64,000 nucleotides of DNA from Nodularia sp. LEGE 06071 (GTDB lineage Bacteria > Cyanobacteriota > Cyanobacteriia > Cyanobacteriales > Nostocaceae), in NCBI RefSeq assembly GCF_015207755.1, contig NZ_JADEWH010000004.1, positions 310,001 to 374,000 of the forward strand, written 5' to 3'. The translations under genes were made by a program, and so were the position numbers. How positions within the stretch are numbered: position 1 is the stretch's first letter; each line of letters begins with the position of its first letter. Under the pieces are notes generated by a model. It worked only from the letters and a program-made list of their open reading frames with translations, did no database searches and had not been told where the DNA came from. This document shows, one piece after another, positions 9,018 through 17,219 of this stretch.

Positions 9018-9797
9018 ATGCAAGTTATTGAAGCTCCTAATATTGCCGTAATTGCTTCGGAAAATGCGGTTCCTATTTCTGAATTACCTCCTATATGGCA
9101 AGATATAGCCGCAGGAGTAGCAAATGTAGGACTAGATAAACCACAGATTTATGTGGAAATGGCGCAGTTGTTCCAATATAAACTGGCGCAGGGTGATGTA
9201 GACTTATTTAGTGAACGTCCAGAATTAGCCCATCTCAAATCGGCATTTTGTCAGGTATTTGGACAACTAGGTTATGAAACCTTAGAATTTTATGGACATG
9301 ATTTTTTGATTGATAGCTATCCGAATTTTTCCCAAATTCTTCGAGATGTGGAATCAAAGGGAAGAGAATATGCAGATGAGGTAAAAGTCGCTCTCATTGG
9401 GATGGATCTTTTTAATGAGTTTGGATATGAACTACCTGCTAGTTTTTATCATGTACATCTAGCCCCAATTTATCGAGATCATGTATTTGAAGAACGCGCT
9501 TTACGTTTTGATAAACGAGATATAGTACATAAACGTTCTTGGGATGCTGTGTTACACGCCGGAAAAGTTTTTGCTATCCAAATGAAGGTACAAAGCATCG
9601 CTTCTAAATACGGTTTTACCTATCATCACGGTTGCGGTTGTAATTCTCATCTATCTTCTATTGATACATCTGAGGGAGAATTTAATTATGAAATCAGTCC
9701 CGAAAAATATCAAAGATGGCTCAGAAGTTTTATTTGGACTGCTTGGTATGAATATGCTTTCTTTCCTATAGTTCCGAATACGAGTTATTTGGTATAA
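9018..9797 (+). CDS. Conserved-looking protein of unknown function with an HHGCGCNSH motif
   Basis: I do not recognise this 259-aa protein. It appears soluble and mostly helical, with no signal peptide or membrane segment. A Cys/His cluster (HHGCGCNSH, about residues 204-212) could bind a metal, and conserved-looking aromatic stretches follow (WLRSFIWTAWYEYAFF). Codon use resembles its neighbours and the start follows GGAGATT, a usable ribosome site. It sits on the plus strand between murT and gatD, both on the minus strand, with a shared bidirectional terminator hairpin at 9814-9838. A role linked to peptidoglycan amidation is possible from position only. Confidence 0.75.
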   Translation: MQVIEAPNIAVIASENAVPISELPPIWQDIAAGVANVGLDKPQIYVEMAQLFQYKLAQGDVDLFSERPELAHLKSAFCQVFGQLGYETLEFYGHDFLIDSYPNFSQILRDVESKGREYADEVKVALIGMDLFNEFGYELPASFYHVHLAPIYRDHVFEERALRFDKRDIVHKRSWDAVLHAGKVFAIQMKVQSIASKYGFTYHHGCGCNSHLSSIDTSEGEFNYEISPEKYQRWLRSFIWTAWYEYAFFPIVPNTSYLV

Positions 9798-9813
9798 GGA
9801 ACCTCACCCCCAA

Positions 9814-9838
9814 CCCCTCTCCTTAGTAAGGAGAGGGG
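9814..9838. terminator. Bidirectional terminator hairpin between convergent genes
   Basis: A perfect 12-bp inverted repeat, CCCCTCTCCTTA with TAAGGAGAGGGG, with a one-base formal loop. It sits between the 259-aa gene and murT, which converge. It is a member of the same dispersed hairpin family as the typA terminator. Confidence 0.7.
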
Positions 9839-9881
9839 AGAATTTAACACAATAAAATTTGCAATTTTCTCCGACATCCGC

Positions 9882-11219
9882 TTAAAGAATTTTCCTACCT
9901 GTGAGAACTTCTCGTACTTCTAGCATGGCTGAATAGGTAGGCAAAATGTGGAGAGTTTCATTGTCTGGGGTATGCTTTAATGCAGTAGCGATCGCCTGAC
10001 GCAAATCCTCTTCTACAATTAAATTGAGCTTACTCTGACCGGAATTTTCACTATAGCGCAGACGTAACGCCAGATCATAGACGCGATCGCCACTTACAAC
10101 TAAAGTTCCGCCCCGTTGGACTAACTTCTCTGTATCTACGTCCCAAATCCATGATACATCCGTACCATCAGGCGTGCGATCGTTTAAAACCAAAAGTGTG
10201 GTTGTATCGCTGCTTTCAGTGACTACGCGAATGGTTTCATTCGTCCCCACCGGATTTTTGGATAACAAAATCCGCACCCGCTTATTATTAATTACCAAAT
10301 CCTCAGCCCGACCAAAAGCAGCTTGAAAATTGTTAACTGCATCTCGAATTATCGCTTCCTCAACGCCTAACTCTTGCGCCGCAGTCACAGCCGCTAAAGT
10401 ATTATATTTGTTATATAAACCCACCAAAATTTGTGACCATTCGCTGCTTTCTAGCGTCGGTTTACTTTTGCTAAAACCACACTGGGGACAAGTAAAATCT
10501 CCTAAATGGGATAAATACACACCTTGATAATCGAGAGAGTGACCACAACTAGGACAATAAATCGAATCCACAGCGTGAGGAATGGCTTCCAGATAGTGTT
10601 CTGGTTCATTCATCCCAAAGAATAATACCTTTTGGGGTAGCTGCTGACCGAGATAAGATAAAGTCGGGTCGTCAGCATTGGGAATTACTACTGTTTCTAG
10701 TGGGAGGGTAGAAATTACCTTTGTCCAGCGCTTACTAATGCTGTCTACTTCCCCATATCTATCCAATTGGTCACGGAATAAGTTTAAACAAAGGATAATT
10801 CTCGGCTGGAGAGGCTTTAAAACTTTCGGTACAATATTCTCATCTACTTCCAGAATGGCGTAATCAACGTTCAGCGTCCCCAGCAAGGTAGTATTTTCTA
10901 TCAACGCAGTCATCAAGCCATTTTCCAGGTTTGCGCCTGTAGAGTTATGGGCGATACGATAACCTTGGCGTTCTAAGATTGTGCATAAAAGCAGCGCTGT
11001 GGTAGTTTTCCCATTAGTCCCAGCAATGAGAATCACCCCGTTTTTGACTTGCTGACTCAATAATTCCAACAATCGGGGTTCAATACGACGCGCAATTGAG
11101 CCTGGTAATACACTAGCAGCACCGAGACGCAGCGATCGCACTATAAACGTCACACTTTTTGCCACTGACACCGCGAAACCAAGTCGCAGCCTATCTATGA
11201 GTTTAATTTTTTTTCCCAC
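9882..11219 (-). CDS. murT: Lipid II isoglutaminyl synthase ligase subunit, MurT-like Mur ligase
   Basis: A 445-aa Mur ligase with the C-terminal DUF1727 region that defines MurT, the ATP-dependent partner of GatD. The ATP loop AGTNGKTTT is at residues 66-74; FRDQLDRYGEVD (148-159) is the typical central motif. A four-cysteine zinc ribbon, CPSC at 222-225 and CPQC at 244-247, is inserted in the central domain as in characterised MurT. The C-terminal NRTPDGTDVSWIWDVD matches DUF1727. An N-terminal helix (about 12-28) is mildly hydrophobic. The product with GatD should convert the stem D-Glu to D-isoglutamine on the cytoplasmic face of the membrane. Confidence 0.88.
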   Translation of the reverse strand: MGKKIKLIDRLRLGFAVSVAKSVTFIVRSLRLGAASVLPGSIARRIEPRLLELLSQQVKNGVILIAGTNGKTTTALLLCTILERQGYRIAHNSTGANLENGLMTALIENTTLLGTLNVDYAILEVDENIVPKVLKPLQPRIILCLNLFRDQLDRYGEVDSISKRWTKVISTLPLETVVIPNADDPTLSYLGQQLPQKVLFFGMNEPEHYLEAIPHAVDSIYCPSCGHSLDYQGVYLSHLGDFTCPQCGFSKSKPTLESSEWSQILVGLYNKYNTLAAVTAAQELGVEEAIIRDAVNNFQAAFGRAEDLVINNKRVRILLSKNPVGTNETIRVVTESSDTTTLLVLNDRTPDGTDVSWIWDVDTEKLVQRGGTLVVSGDRVYDLALRLRYSENSGQSKLNLIVEEDLRQAIATALKHTPDNETLHILPTYSAMLEVREVLTGRKIL

Positions 11220-11444
11220 ATCCGTACCCTAATCTTCTGGCGGTTCCTAATTTATAGTCTTTAATTTACAAATTTAATCTAGCTAGTCCCTACTCCCTAC
11301 TCTCCACTCCCCATTTTCCAGATAAATATCATCCCAGTAAGCGTTATCTTAAAAAATAGTGCGTGGGTGTAATTATATATCCAGCCCAGTTGGCCGACTT
11401 CAGCGCAAACTGATGAAAATTAATAGCTTGCAAGGTTCTCTTTG

Positions 11445-12032
11445 ATGAAAAGCATAAAGTTTCTTTTTTTACATAAAACAATTGCTGACTGGCGGCGAAG
11501 GCTGTCTCAATGCCTATTGTTGCTTGCTTGTCTATTGATGATAAATATACAACCTGCACTGGCTGGTATTGAAGATGATCTGTACGATGGTAACATTTTC
11601 GTGATTTATGCTGGCAATGGTTCGCTGGTTCCACCCAGACAGACTTTAGCAAAAGCTTTAGAAGAACATAAGCCTGTATATTTGGCGTTTTATGTCGATG
11701 ACAGCAGTGATTGCAAAAAATACGCCATTTCGATTTCACAGGTACAGGAATTCTACGGTCGAGCCGCAGAGATTATCCCCATAGATGTGGATACCATCCC
11801 TGTTAAACAAACCTATGAACCCACTGAACCAGGATACTATTATTCTGGGGCTGTTCCTCAAGTTGTGGTCTTTGATAAATCAGGTCAGGTAGTTTTAAAT
11901 AAAACTGGCCAAGTACCTTACGAAGAAATAGACGATAAATTCCGGGAAGCGTTTGATTTATTACCGCGCACCAAATCTTTGCCGTTGCAGCGACGTTCAT
12001 TCAACGAATTTAGTAGTGAATTAGCCGAATAA
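11445..12032 (+). CDS. Thioredoxin-like thylakoid membrane photosystem I accumulation factor
   Basis: A 195-aa protein starting at the ATG at 11445 (an in-frame TTG lies just before it). A hydrophobic segment ending in PALA (about residues 20-40) is a signal peptide or anchor, followed by a thioredoxin-fold domain: NIFVIYAGNGSLVPPRQTL, YLAFYVDDSSDCKKYA and GAVPQVVVFDKSG with a cis-Pro before the last strands. The redox CxxC is absent; a single Cys lies in SSDCKKY. This matches the cyanobacterial and plastid family annotated as a thylakoid membrane photosystem I accumulation factor. I recognise the family by motif memory, so the name is likely rather than certain. Confidence 0.72.
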   Translation: MKSIKFLFLHKTIADWRRRLSQCLLLLACLLMINIQPALAGIEDDLYDGNIFVIYAGNGSLVPPRQTLAKALEEHKPVYLAFYVDDSSDCKKYAISISQVQEFYGRAAEIIPIDVDTIPVKQTYEPTEPGYYYSGAVPQVVVFDKSGQVVLNKTGQVPYEEIDDKFREAFDLLPRTKSLPLQRRSFNEFSSELAE

Positions 12033-12038
12033 CTTTGA

Positions 12039-12061
12039 GGGTAGACCAAATTGGTCTGCCC
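12039..12061 (+). terminator. Hairpin terminator after the photosystem I factor gene
   Basis: A 9-bp stem GGGTAGACC with GGTCTGCCC (one G-T wobble) beginning seven bases after the stop, followed by TAACTTTTAG. Confidence 0.6.
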
Positions 12062-12130
12062 TAACTTTTAGTTTCTTCTGATACTGCATTCCCCCAGAGT
12101 AAAAGCGATAATATGAAAATTAATTACAAA

Positions 12131-12158
12131 TGACAAATGACTAATGACTAATGACTAA
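12131..12158 (+). repeat. Heptanucleotide tandem repeat (STRR-like)
   Basis: Four head-to-tail heptamers: TGACAAA followed by three TGACTAA. Short tandemly repeated heptamers of this kind are characteristic of heterocystous cyanobacteria. They end about 20 bases before the start of the next gene. Confidence 0.75.
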
Positions 12159-12179
12159 TCATTACTAGAGTGTGTTGTG

Positions 12180-12788
12180 ATGTCAAAGGTTTATAATAGC
12201 GAGGAGCTAATCCAAATTTTGGCAGATGAACGCCAAGCTTGCCTGAAGGGAAAACGCCTAAAATTAGAGGTGACCGTTTCTGGTAATCCTGTAATTGACC
12301 AGTTTATCAAAACTGATGGGCTGCAAAAGTTCACCGCCTATCAAGATTTTAAAGCTGCCATTCACGATTATCAAAGAGAAAATCAAGTATCAGGTATTAT
12401 CTGGCGAGAGATGACTGTGAAGGGTAAAACCTTACACTATCCAGAAGTCGATACCGAATTAATTGCCCTCAGCCGAGACTTGGAAATCATTCAAGCTACT
12501 AAAACTACCATATTGGAATTTTGGTATGAAGTCACGGCGGGGATGGATTTGTACTTGAGTTTTAACAACAATAAACAACACCAACAAATTCTCCAGCCTG
12601 ATGTGGAGAGAATTGCTCAAATCACCGAATGGGCAAGTTTGTGGAAGTGGGAAAATTCTAACTTTCTGGAAATGATTTTGCAGCTAGGATGGGGTAAACC
12701 AGAAGAAGCTCGTTACAAACGCGGAAGACCGCAATCGGGTAGTGAGCAAATTCACGCTGTAAATCCCGGAAATCATCCCATTGGTTAA
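12180..12788 (+). CDS. Conserved hypothetical protein, about 202 aa
   Basis: Not recognised. A soluble 202-aa protein, probably cyanobacteria-restricted. It has an alternating charged and hydrophobic pattern (VSGIIWREMTVKGKTLHYPEVDTELIALS), a central KTTILEFWYEVTAGMDLYLSF, and a basic, Gly- and Pro-rich tail (YKRGRPQSGSEQ) that looks disordered. A GTG at 12177 immediately precedes the ATG chosen here. The STRR heptamers lie just upstream and tRNA-Lys downstream on the same strand. No enzyme motif is visible. Confidence 0.8.
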   Translation: MSKVYNSEELIQILADERQACLKGKRLKLEVTVSGNPVIDQFIKTDGLQKFTAYQDFKAAIHDYQRENQVSGIIWREMTVKGKTLHYPEVDTELIALSRDLEIIQATKTTILEFWYEVTAGMDLYLSFNNNKQHQQILQPDVERIAQITEWASLWKWENSNFLEMILQLGWGKPEEARYKRGRPQSGSEQIHAVNPGNHPIG

Positions 12789-12857
12789 ACATCATATATT
12801 CTTTGCTTCCTAGCTTGCACATTCAACAGAAATATGATATAGTGATTTCCTGTGCTT

Positions 12858-12929
12858 GGGTGACTAGCTCAATGGTAGAGCATCAGACTCTTAATCTGCT
12901 GGTTCTGAGTTCGAGTCTCAGGTCACCCA
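12858..12929 (+). tRNA. tRNA-Lys(CUU)
   Basis: A 72-nt cloverleaf. The acceptor GGGTGAC pairs with GTCACCC, the D-arm is GCTC...GAGC, the anticodon loop is CTCTTAA giving anticodon CTT, and the T-arm is CTGAG-TTCGAGT-CTCAG. The outermost anticodon-stem pair (T-C) is mismatched. No CCA is encoded; discriminator A at 12929. Confidence 0.95.
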
Positions 12930-12973
12930 CTACGTTTCAGCCTCTGTTAACTTTTATGTTGACTAGATTTTGA

Positions 12974-14521
12974 CTAGATATTGCCTAGATTACTGATCAC
13001 TTTCATTAGATATTGTGTCAAGGTAAAGGCATCTACACCTAATTCTGTGCGTTCTTGGGCTGCTAAAATCCCGGCTTGAGAATGCCACCAAGCCGCAGTG
13101 GCTACAATATCCTCTACAGGAATTTCTTTCGTGGCTGCTTGTGCCAATAATCCCCCAATTAACCCTGTCAACACGTCGCCACTACCACCACGGGCTAAGG
13201 CTGGGGTACTTTCAGGATTAATCCAAATTGCACCTTGGGAGTTAGCGATCGCAGTTCTTGCCCCTTTTAATAAAACTACAGCCCCACTTTGTGCTGCTGC
13301 TTCTTTTACTGCTTTTACCCTGTCGTGCTTGGGGTCGGCAATATCGGGGAATAATCGCTGAAATTCACCTGTGTGGGGTGTCAGAATTGTTGGCGCTTGG
13401 CGCTTTTGTAATGTGGGGATGGTTCCCATGTATGCCAAGATATTCAATCCATCCGCATCGAGGACTAAGGAAACTTCGCCCGAAATTACCTCTTGGACAA
13501 TGGGGGTAGCATCTAATGTTAAACCAGGGCCACAGGCGATCGCACTAAAGGAACTCAAATCAGTGTTTTCTGGTAATTGCAGATGTGCGATCGCTCCAGT
13601 TTCCGTCTCTGGACAACCTATAATTAAAGCTTCGGGTAAATGCGACACCAAAAGAGGTTTCATAGATTCTGGCACAGCAATTGAAAGCATTCCCACACCA
13701 CTAGCACGCGCACCCAAAGCCGTTAAAATCGCCCCCCCGGCATAGCGACGGGAACCACAAATCAGCAGTAAATGACCTTCCTTATATTTGTGGGTGACTG
13801 GGGGACGAGGTAAAGGTAAAGTTGACTGTGCTGTGGCTGGGGTAATGCGTTTAATTCTGGGTGCATCCCCTAAAACAGCTTGCACATCAGCTAAAGGAAT
13901 ATCAAAATCGATTAACTCAGCTTTGCCGATATAATCTAAAGCTTGGTCTTGCAAAAAAGCCAACTTCCATAAACCCAGACAAAATGTGTGAGTCGCCCGA
14001 ATAGCTGTGCCTAAGACTTCACCTGTATCAGTGTGTATACCAGATGGGACATCGATGCTCAAAATCGGCTTATGCCATTGATTGAGACGATTAATTGCCA
14101 AAGCTATGGCATCAGTAATTGGTCTTTCTAAACCAAAACCAAACAACCCATCAATCAAAAAATCACAATCAGGCAATTGCTCAACTTCTTGATAATATGG
14201 GATACCTAAACTCTGGGCATATTGTAAATGCTGCGAAGTTAACTCCTTCAGCTTGCTAAAAGGAGAATATATCCACACCTCATACCCGCGAAAGTATAAT
14301 TCACGGGCGACAACCAAAGCATCACCACCATTATGACCAGGGCCAACTAAAATCCCGACACGAGATCCCCTCACCTGCTGAATACGAAGAGCAATTAATC
14401 CCGCCACCTTTTCCATTAAAGCCGCAACAGGCATTCCGGCGGCAAAGATGCGTTCTTCAATCTCCCGCATTTGCCCAGCAGTGACTACGACTTGTGAAAC
14501 TTGTTCTGGCCTATCTTGCAT
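12974..14521 (-). CDS. nnr: Bifunctional NAD(P)H-hydrate repair enzyme
   Basis: Repairs hydrated NAD(P)H (NADHX and NADPHX): the N-terminal YjeF_N domain epimerises the R form, the C-terminal domain dehydrates the S form using ADP or ATP. The 515-aa protein has VGPGHNGGDALVVAREL at about residues 59-75 and IDGLFGFGL in the epimerase half; KYKEGHLLLICGS, VLDADGLN and ARGGSGDVLTGLIGG mark the ribokinase-like half. The full bifunctional length matches bacterial Nnr. It is followed leftward by the tRNA-Lys gene on the other strand. The first 20 residues are less conserved. Confidence 0.95.
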   Translation of the reverse strand: MQDRPEQVSQVVVTAGQMREIEERIFAAGMPVAALMEKVAGLIALRIQQVRGSRVGILVGPGHNGGDALVVARELYFRGYEVWIYSPFSKLKELTSQHLQYAQSLGIPYYQEVEQLPDCDFLIDGLFGFGLERPITDAIALAINRLNQWHKPILSIDVPSGIHTDTGEVLGTAIRATHTFCLGLWKLAFLQDQALDYIGKAELIDFDIPLADVQAVLGDAPRIKRITPATAQSTLPLPRPPVTHKYKEGHLLLICGSRRYAGGAILTALGARASGVGMLSIAVPESMKPLLVSHLPEALIIGCPETETGAIAHLQLPENTDLSSFSAIACGPGLTLDATPIVQEVISGEVSLVLDADGLNILAYMGTIPTLQKRQAPTILTPHTGEFQRLFPDIADPKHDRVKAVKEAAAQSGAVVLLKGARTAIANSQGAIWINPESTPALARGGSGDVLTGLIGGLLAQAATKEIPVEDIVATAAWWHSQAGILAAQERTELGVDAFTLTQYLMKVISNLGNI

Positions 14522-14583
14522 CAGTCCTGAGTCCTCAGATGCGAGTACATCAATTGGAGTTTTGAACTCCTCATTCTTAACTT

Positions 14584-15369
14584 TTACCTGCCGTAATAGA
14601 CCCTGGCGTTACCATATCCTAATTCTCGCAGATATTTGTTCCATAGCTCTGCATCTTTCCGTGTTGTAAAAGGCCCGACGGCGACGTGTGACCCTAGTGG
14701 TTGTTGTCTTTCCTGTACGACACCATACTGTCCACTAGTGCGCCTGATATTGTCTGCAATAAAAGGTAACTCTCTGACATCGCCAGGAATCACAGCATAA
14801 TAGCTAGACTCCTGTGTCTGATTGGGGATAGTTGGCGTTGGTTGTTGTCCGGGAGTTACAAAACCAGTTTCCTGTCCATCACTAAAGTTAACGATGCGGG
14901 CATTGTTGATGCCGTATGACTGTAGTTCTCTGATTCGATTTTCAGCATTCATTAGTTGAGTAAAAATTCCTGACTGAATTACAGAACGTCCTTGGTACTG
15001 ACGTATATAAGCGGTAGGTTCAATCCGGCGGACTTGCTGCAAAATCTGGGAATTACTACTATCAACGTAGACTAAATAACGCTGAAAATTCTGGTTATAT
15101 TGATTAACCTGTATTGGTTGGTAGGGCTGAAAATTCTGGTTATATTGATTAACCTGTCCTGGTTGATAGGGCTGATAGTTTTGCTGATACCGATTAAATT
15201 CCACGGCTGGCATTGGTTGAACATTGGGTAGTGGCGGTAAACGCTGAACAACCGTGTTATTGACCCATGTTTGTGCTGGACTACTTTGGGGAATCAGCGC
15301 CAAACAGGTTCCCAAGAACAAAGGCATGATCCCAAAGGCAGTAGATTTACCTGATATGTGACTGTACAT
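14584..15369 (-). CDS. Secreted SPOR-like domain protein with Gln/Asn/Tyr repeats
   Basis: A 261-aa exported protein. A hydrophobic signal region at about residues 12-32 ends near SPAQ. A 15-residue Gln/Asn/Tyr/Pro repeat is present twice (66-80 and 81-95), almost identical also at the DNA level. Two halves (about 98-175 and 205-261) have the beta-alpha-beta look of SPOR-like domains, e.g. YLVYVDSSNSQILQQVRRI and YYAVIPGDVRELPFIADNIR ending in GYGNARVYY. SPOR domains bind denuded peptidoglycan, so an envelope or septal location is likely. It is 62 bases downstream of nothing obvious and upstream of nnr on the same strand; regulation unknown. Confidence 0.78.
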   Translation of the reverse strand: MYSHISGKSTAFGIMPLFLGTCLALIPQSSPAQTWVNNTVVQRLPPLPNVQPMPAVEFNRYQQNYQPYQPGQVNQYNQNFQPYQPIQVNQYNQNFQRYLVYVDSSNSQILQQVRRIEPTAYIRQYQGRSVIQSGIFTQLMNAENRIRELQSYGINNARIVNFSDGQETGFVTPGQQPTPTIPNQTQESSYYAVIPGDVRELPFIADNIRRTSGQYGVVQERQQPLGSHVAVGPFTTRKDAELWNKYLRELGYGNARVYYGR

Positions 15370-15640
15370 AGTAGTAACAAAATTTCTATTCGCAGATGTC
15401 TGTTGGCAAAATCATTGTATTTGATACACCATATATTAGTAAAATTTCGTTCCTCACCAACATAAATCTTCCAATATTTCATTTCTACAACAAAAAATCA
15501 GCACAAAAACTTTAATGTATTTTCACTTAAAACAAGTTATCATAATGTATAATTGTATAGTGTAGCTATTTTCAAATAACATCAATAAATATATCTAAAC
15601 TCTTAGATAGCAAAGCTTAAACAGAATCAATAACGGGCTT

Positions 15641-16171
15641 ATGAAACTAAACCTACGATTACAAATACTTTTAGGGTTATCCATCGCTCCCATTTTGGCA
15701 TTAGTATTGCATCAGCCCGGCTATGCACAACAAAAATACAGGTGTAATCTCAGAGGTAAAAACCCGACCACCGAGGTTCGCACAAGGCGCGGCTGGGAAC
15801 CGATGCTACTTTGGGAGAGTAACTTTTTTGATGCTACAATTTCTAAGCAAGAACGCTGTCGAATAGTTAGTAATAGATTACAGGGATACGACGATCACAA
15901 AATGATCCCCTATCTCACATCAAGAAGAAACGTGAATGGGTATCCTGTGCTGTGTATTCTGGATAGAGTAAGTAAACAATGCTCACAAAAAGATGTTGTT
16001 GTGACTCTCATACCACGTACTGATCCTGGAGTGGTTTTGACACAGGTCAGATATTTTCGGCGGGGTGCTGCTGGTGCAAGAGGTGTGTCCTTGAGTGGTA
16101 GTAACACTGTATTCTATAGAGATGGCAATTTTTACGTTAACCTGAATCAACTTTTAGAAGAAGATAATTAA
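15641..16171 (+). CDS. COP23-domain secreted protein
   Basis: A 176-aa protein with a signal peptide (about residues 1-29, ending GYAQ) and a COP23 domain, named after the circadian oscillating protein of 23 kDa described in a unicellular cyanobacterium. Visible family features are KYRCNL, PTTEVRTRRGWEPML, CRIVSNRLQGY and the paired cysteines near VLCILDRVSKQC. Its biochemical role is unknown. It begins a plus-strand pair with the trypsin-like protease 36 bases downstream, and the Ser/Thr kinase and the TPR protease follow. The combination suggests a shared envelope function; this is inference from position. Confidence 0.85.
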   Translation: MKLNLRLQILLGLSIAPILALVLHQPGYAQQKYRCNLRGKNPTTEVRTRRGWEPMLLWESNFFDATISKQERCRIVSNRLQGYDDHKMIPYLTSRRNVNGYPVLCILDRVSKQCSQKDVVVTLIPRTDPGVVLTQVRYFRRGAAGARGVSLSGSNTVFYRDGNFYVNLNQLLEEDN

Positions 16172-16207
16172 GACAGTAGTTCACAAAAAGTTGAGTCTCA
16201 CTTCTAA

Positions 16208-17092
16208 ATGATTCGCAAATGTCTACTGTCGGGACTTCATTCTGCACTGCTAATCTTAACTTCTCTGGGAGGAATAGCCATTTATTTCCCAACATCAGAA
16301 CTAGTCACAGTCCCGTTACCATACCCCAGTCTGGTTTCAGGTGCAGCAGTTAAGCCAGTAGCAAAAGCAATTACTGTAAAAATTATCTCTAAAGGTTTTT
16401 TAGGAACAGGAACGCTGATTAATAAACGAGATAAAATTTATACTGTCATCACTAATGACCATGTGTTAACCGCTTCTGAACCAACTTATGAAATTCAAAC
16501 CCCCGATGGTCGCATTTATTTGGCTGAAGTTTCGCAAGTAGTCAAATTTGGCGATGATGATTTAGGTTTATTACAGTTTACCACGGATCAAGTTTATCAA
16601 ATTGCTGCTGTGAGCAATTCGTCGGCGTTAACGGTAGGGGATGAAGTTTTTGCTAGTGGTTTTACTGGGGAAGCGCAAGATATAATTTTTACTCATGGTC
16701 ATGTATCCTTATTACTTGACAAGTCTCTAGAGGGAGGCTATCAACTGGGATACACCAATGATATTCATAAAGGTATGAGTGGTGGTCCGATTTTCAATAT
16801 CCAAGGTGAGGTGGTGGGTATTAATGGTTTACACAATGAACCTTTGTGGGACGCGCCTGATTTATACGCCGATGGTTCCCTACCTTGTCAACCTTTGCAG
16901 GAGATGATTACTGCTTCTAGTTGGGCTATACCTATAGAAAAAGTAGCACAACTTGCTCCTAATTTTGTGCAACTTAAATTGCCTCAATTATTTATATTAT
17001 CTTTAGAGTCCAAGAAGCATATTGATTATACAGCTTTGCAAATGCGGGTGAAAGCGGCGACGGCTAAAAGTTGTACTTTGCTTCGACAATAG
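16208..17092 (+). CDS. Trypsin-like serine protease, exported
   Basis: A 294-aa S1-family (HtrA-like fold) protease without a PDZ domain. An N-terminal hydrophobic segment (about residues 8-28) is a signal or anchor. The catalytic triad is visible: His85 in TNDHVL, Asp118 in DDDLGLL and Ser191 in KGMSGGPIF. FLGTGTLI is the usual strand before the His. The C-terminal AIPIEKVAQLAP closes the fold, with a Cys near the end. It follows the COP23 gene by 36 bases, probably in one transcript, and is convergent with the kinase gene. Substrates are unknown. Confidence 0.88.
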   Translation: MIRKCLLSGLHSALLILTSLGGIAIYFPTSELVTVPLPYPSLVSGAAVKPVAKAITVKIISKGFLGTGTLINKRDKIYTVITNDHVLTASEPTYEIQTPDGRIYLAEVSQVVKFGDDDLGLLQFTTDQVYQIAAVSNSSALTVGDEVFASGFTGEAQDIIFTHGHVSLLLDKSLEGGYQLGYTNDIHKGMSGGPIFNIQGEVVGINGLHNEPLWDAPDLYADGSLPCQPLQEMITASSWAIPIEKVAQLAPNFVQLKLPQLFILSLESKKHIDYTALQMRVKAATAKSCTLLRQ

Positions 17093-17219
17093 AAATATAT
17101 TTTGGTAGGTTGGGTTGAACAAAGTCCACAAGCAGCAACAATATTCAGGAAAAAACGAACCACAGAGGCGCAGAGTACACAGAGAAATCAGGGTTTGAGA
17201 GGTTTTTGCGTAAGTTCTA

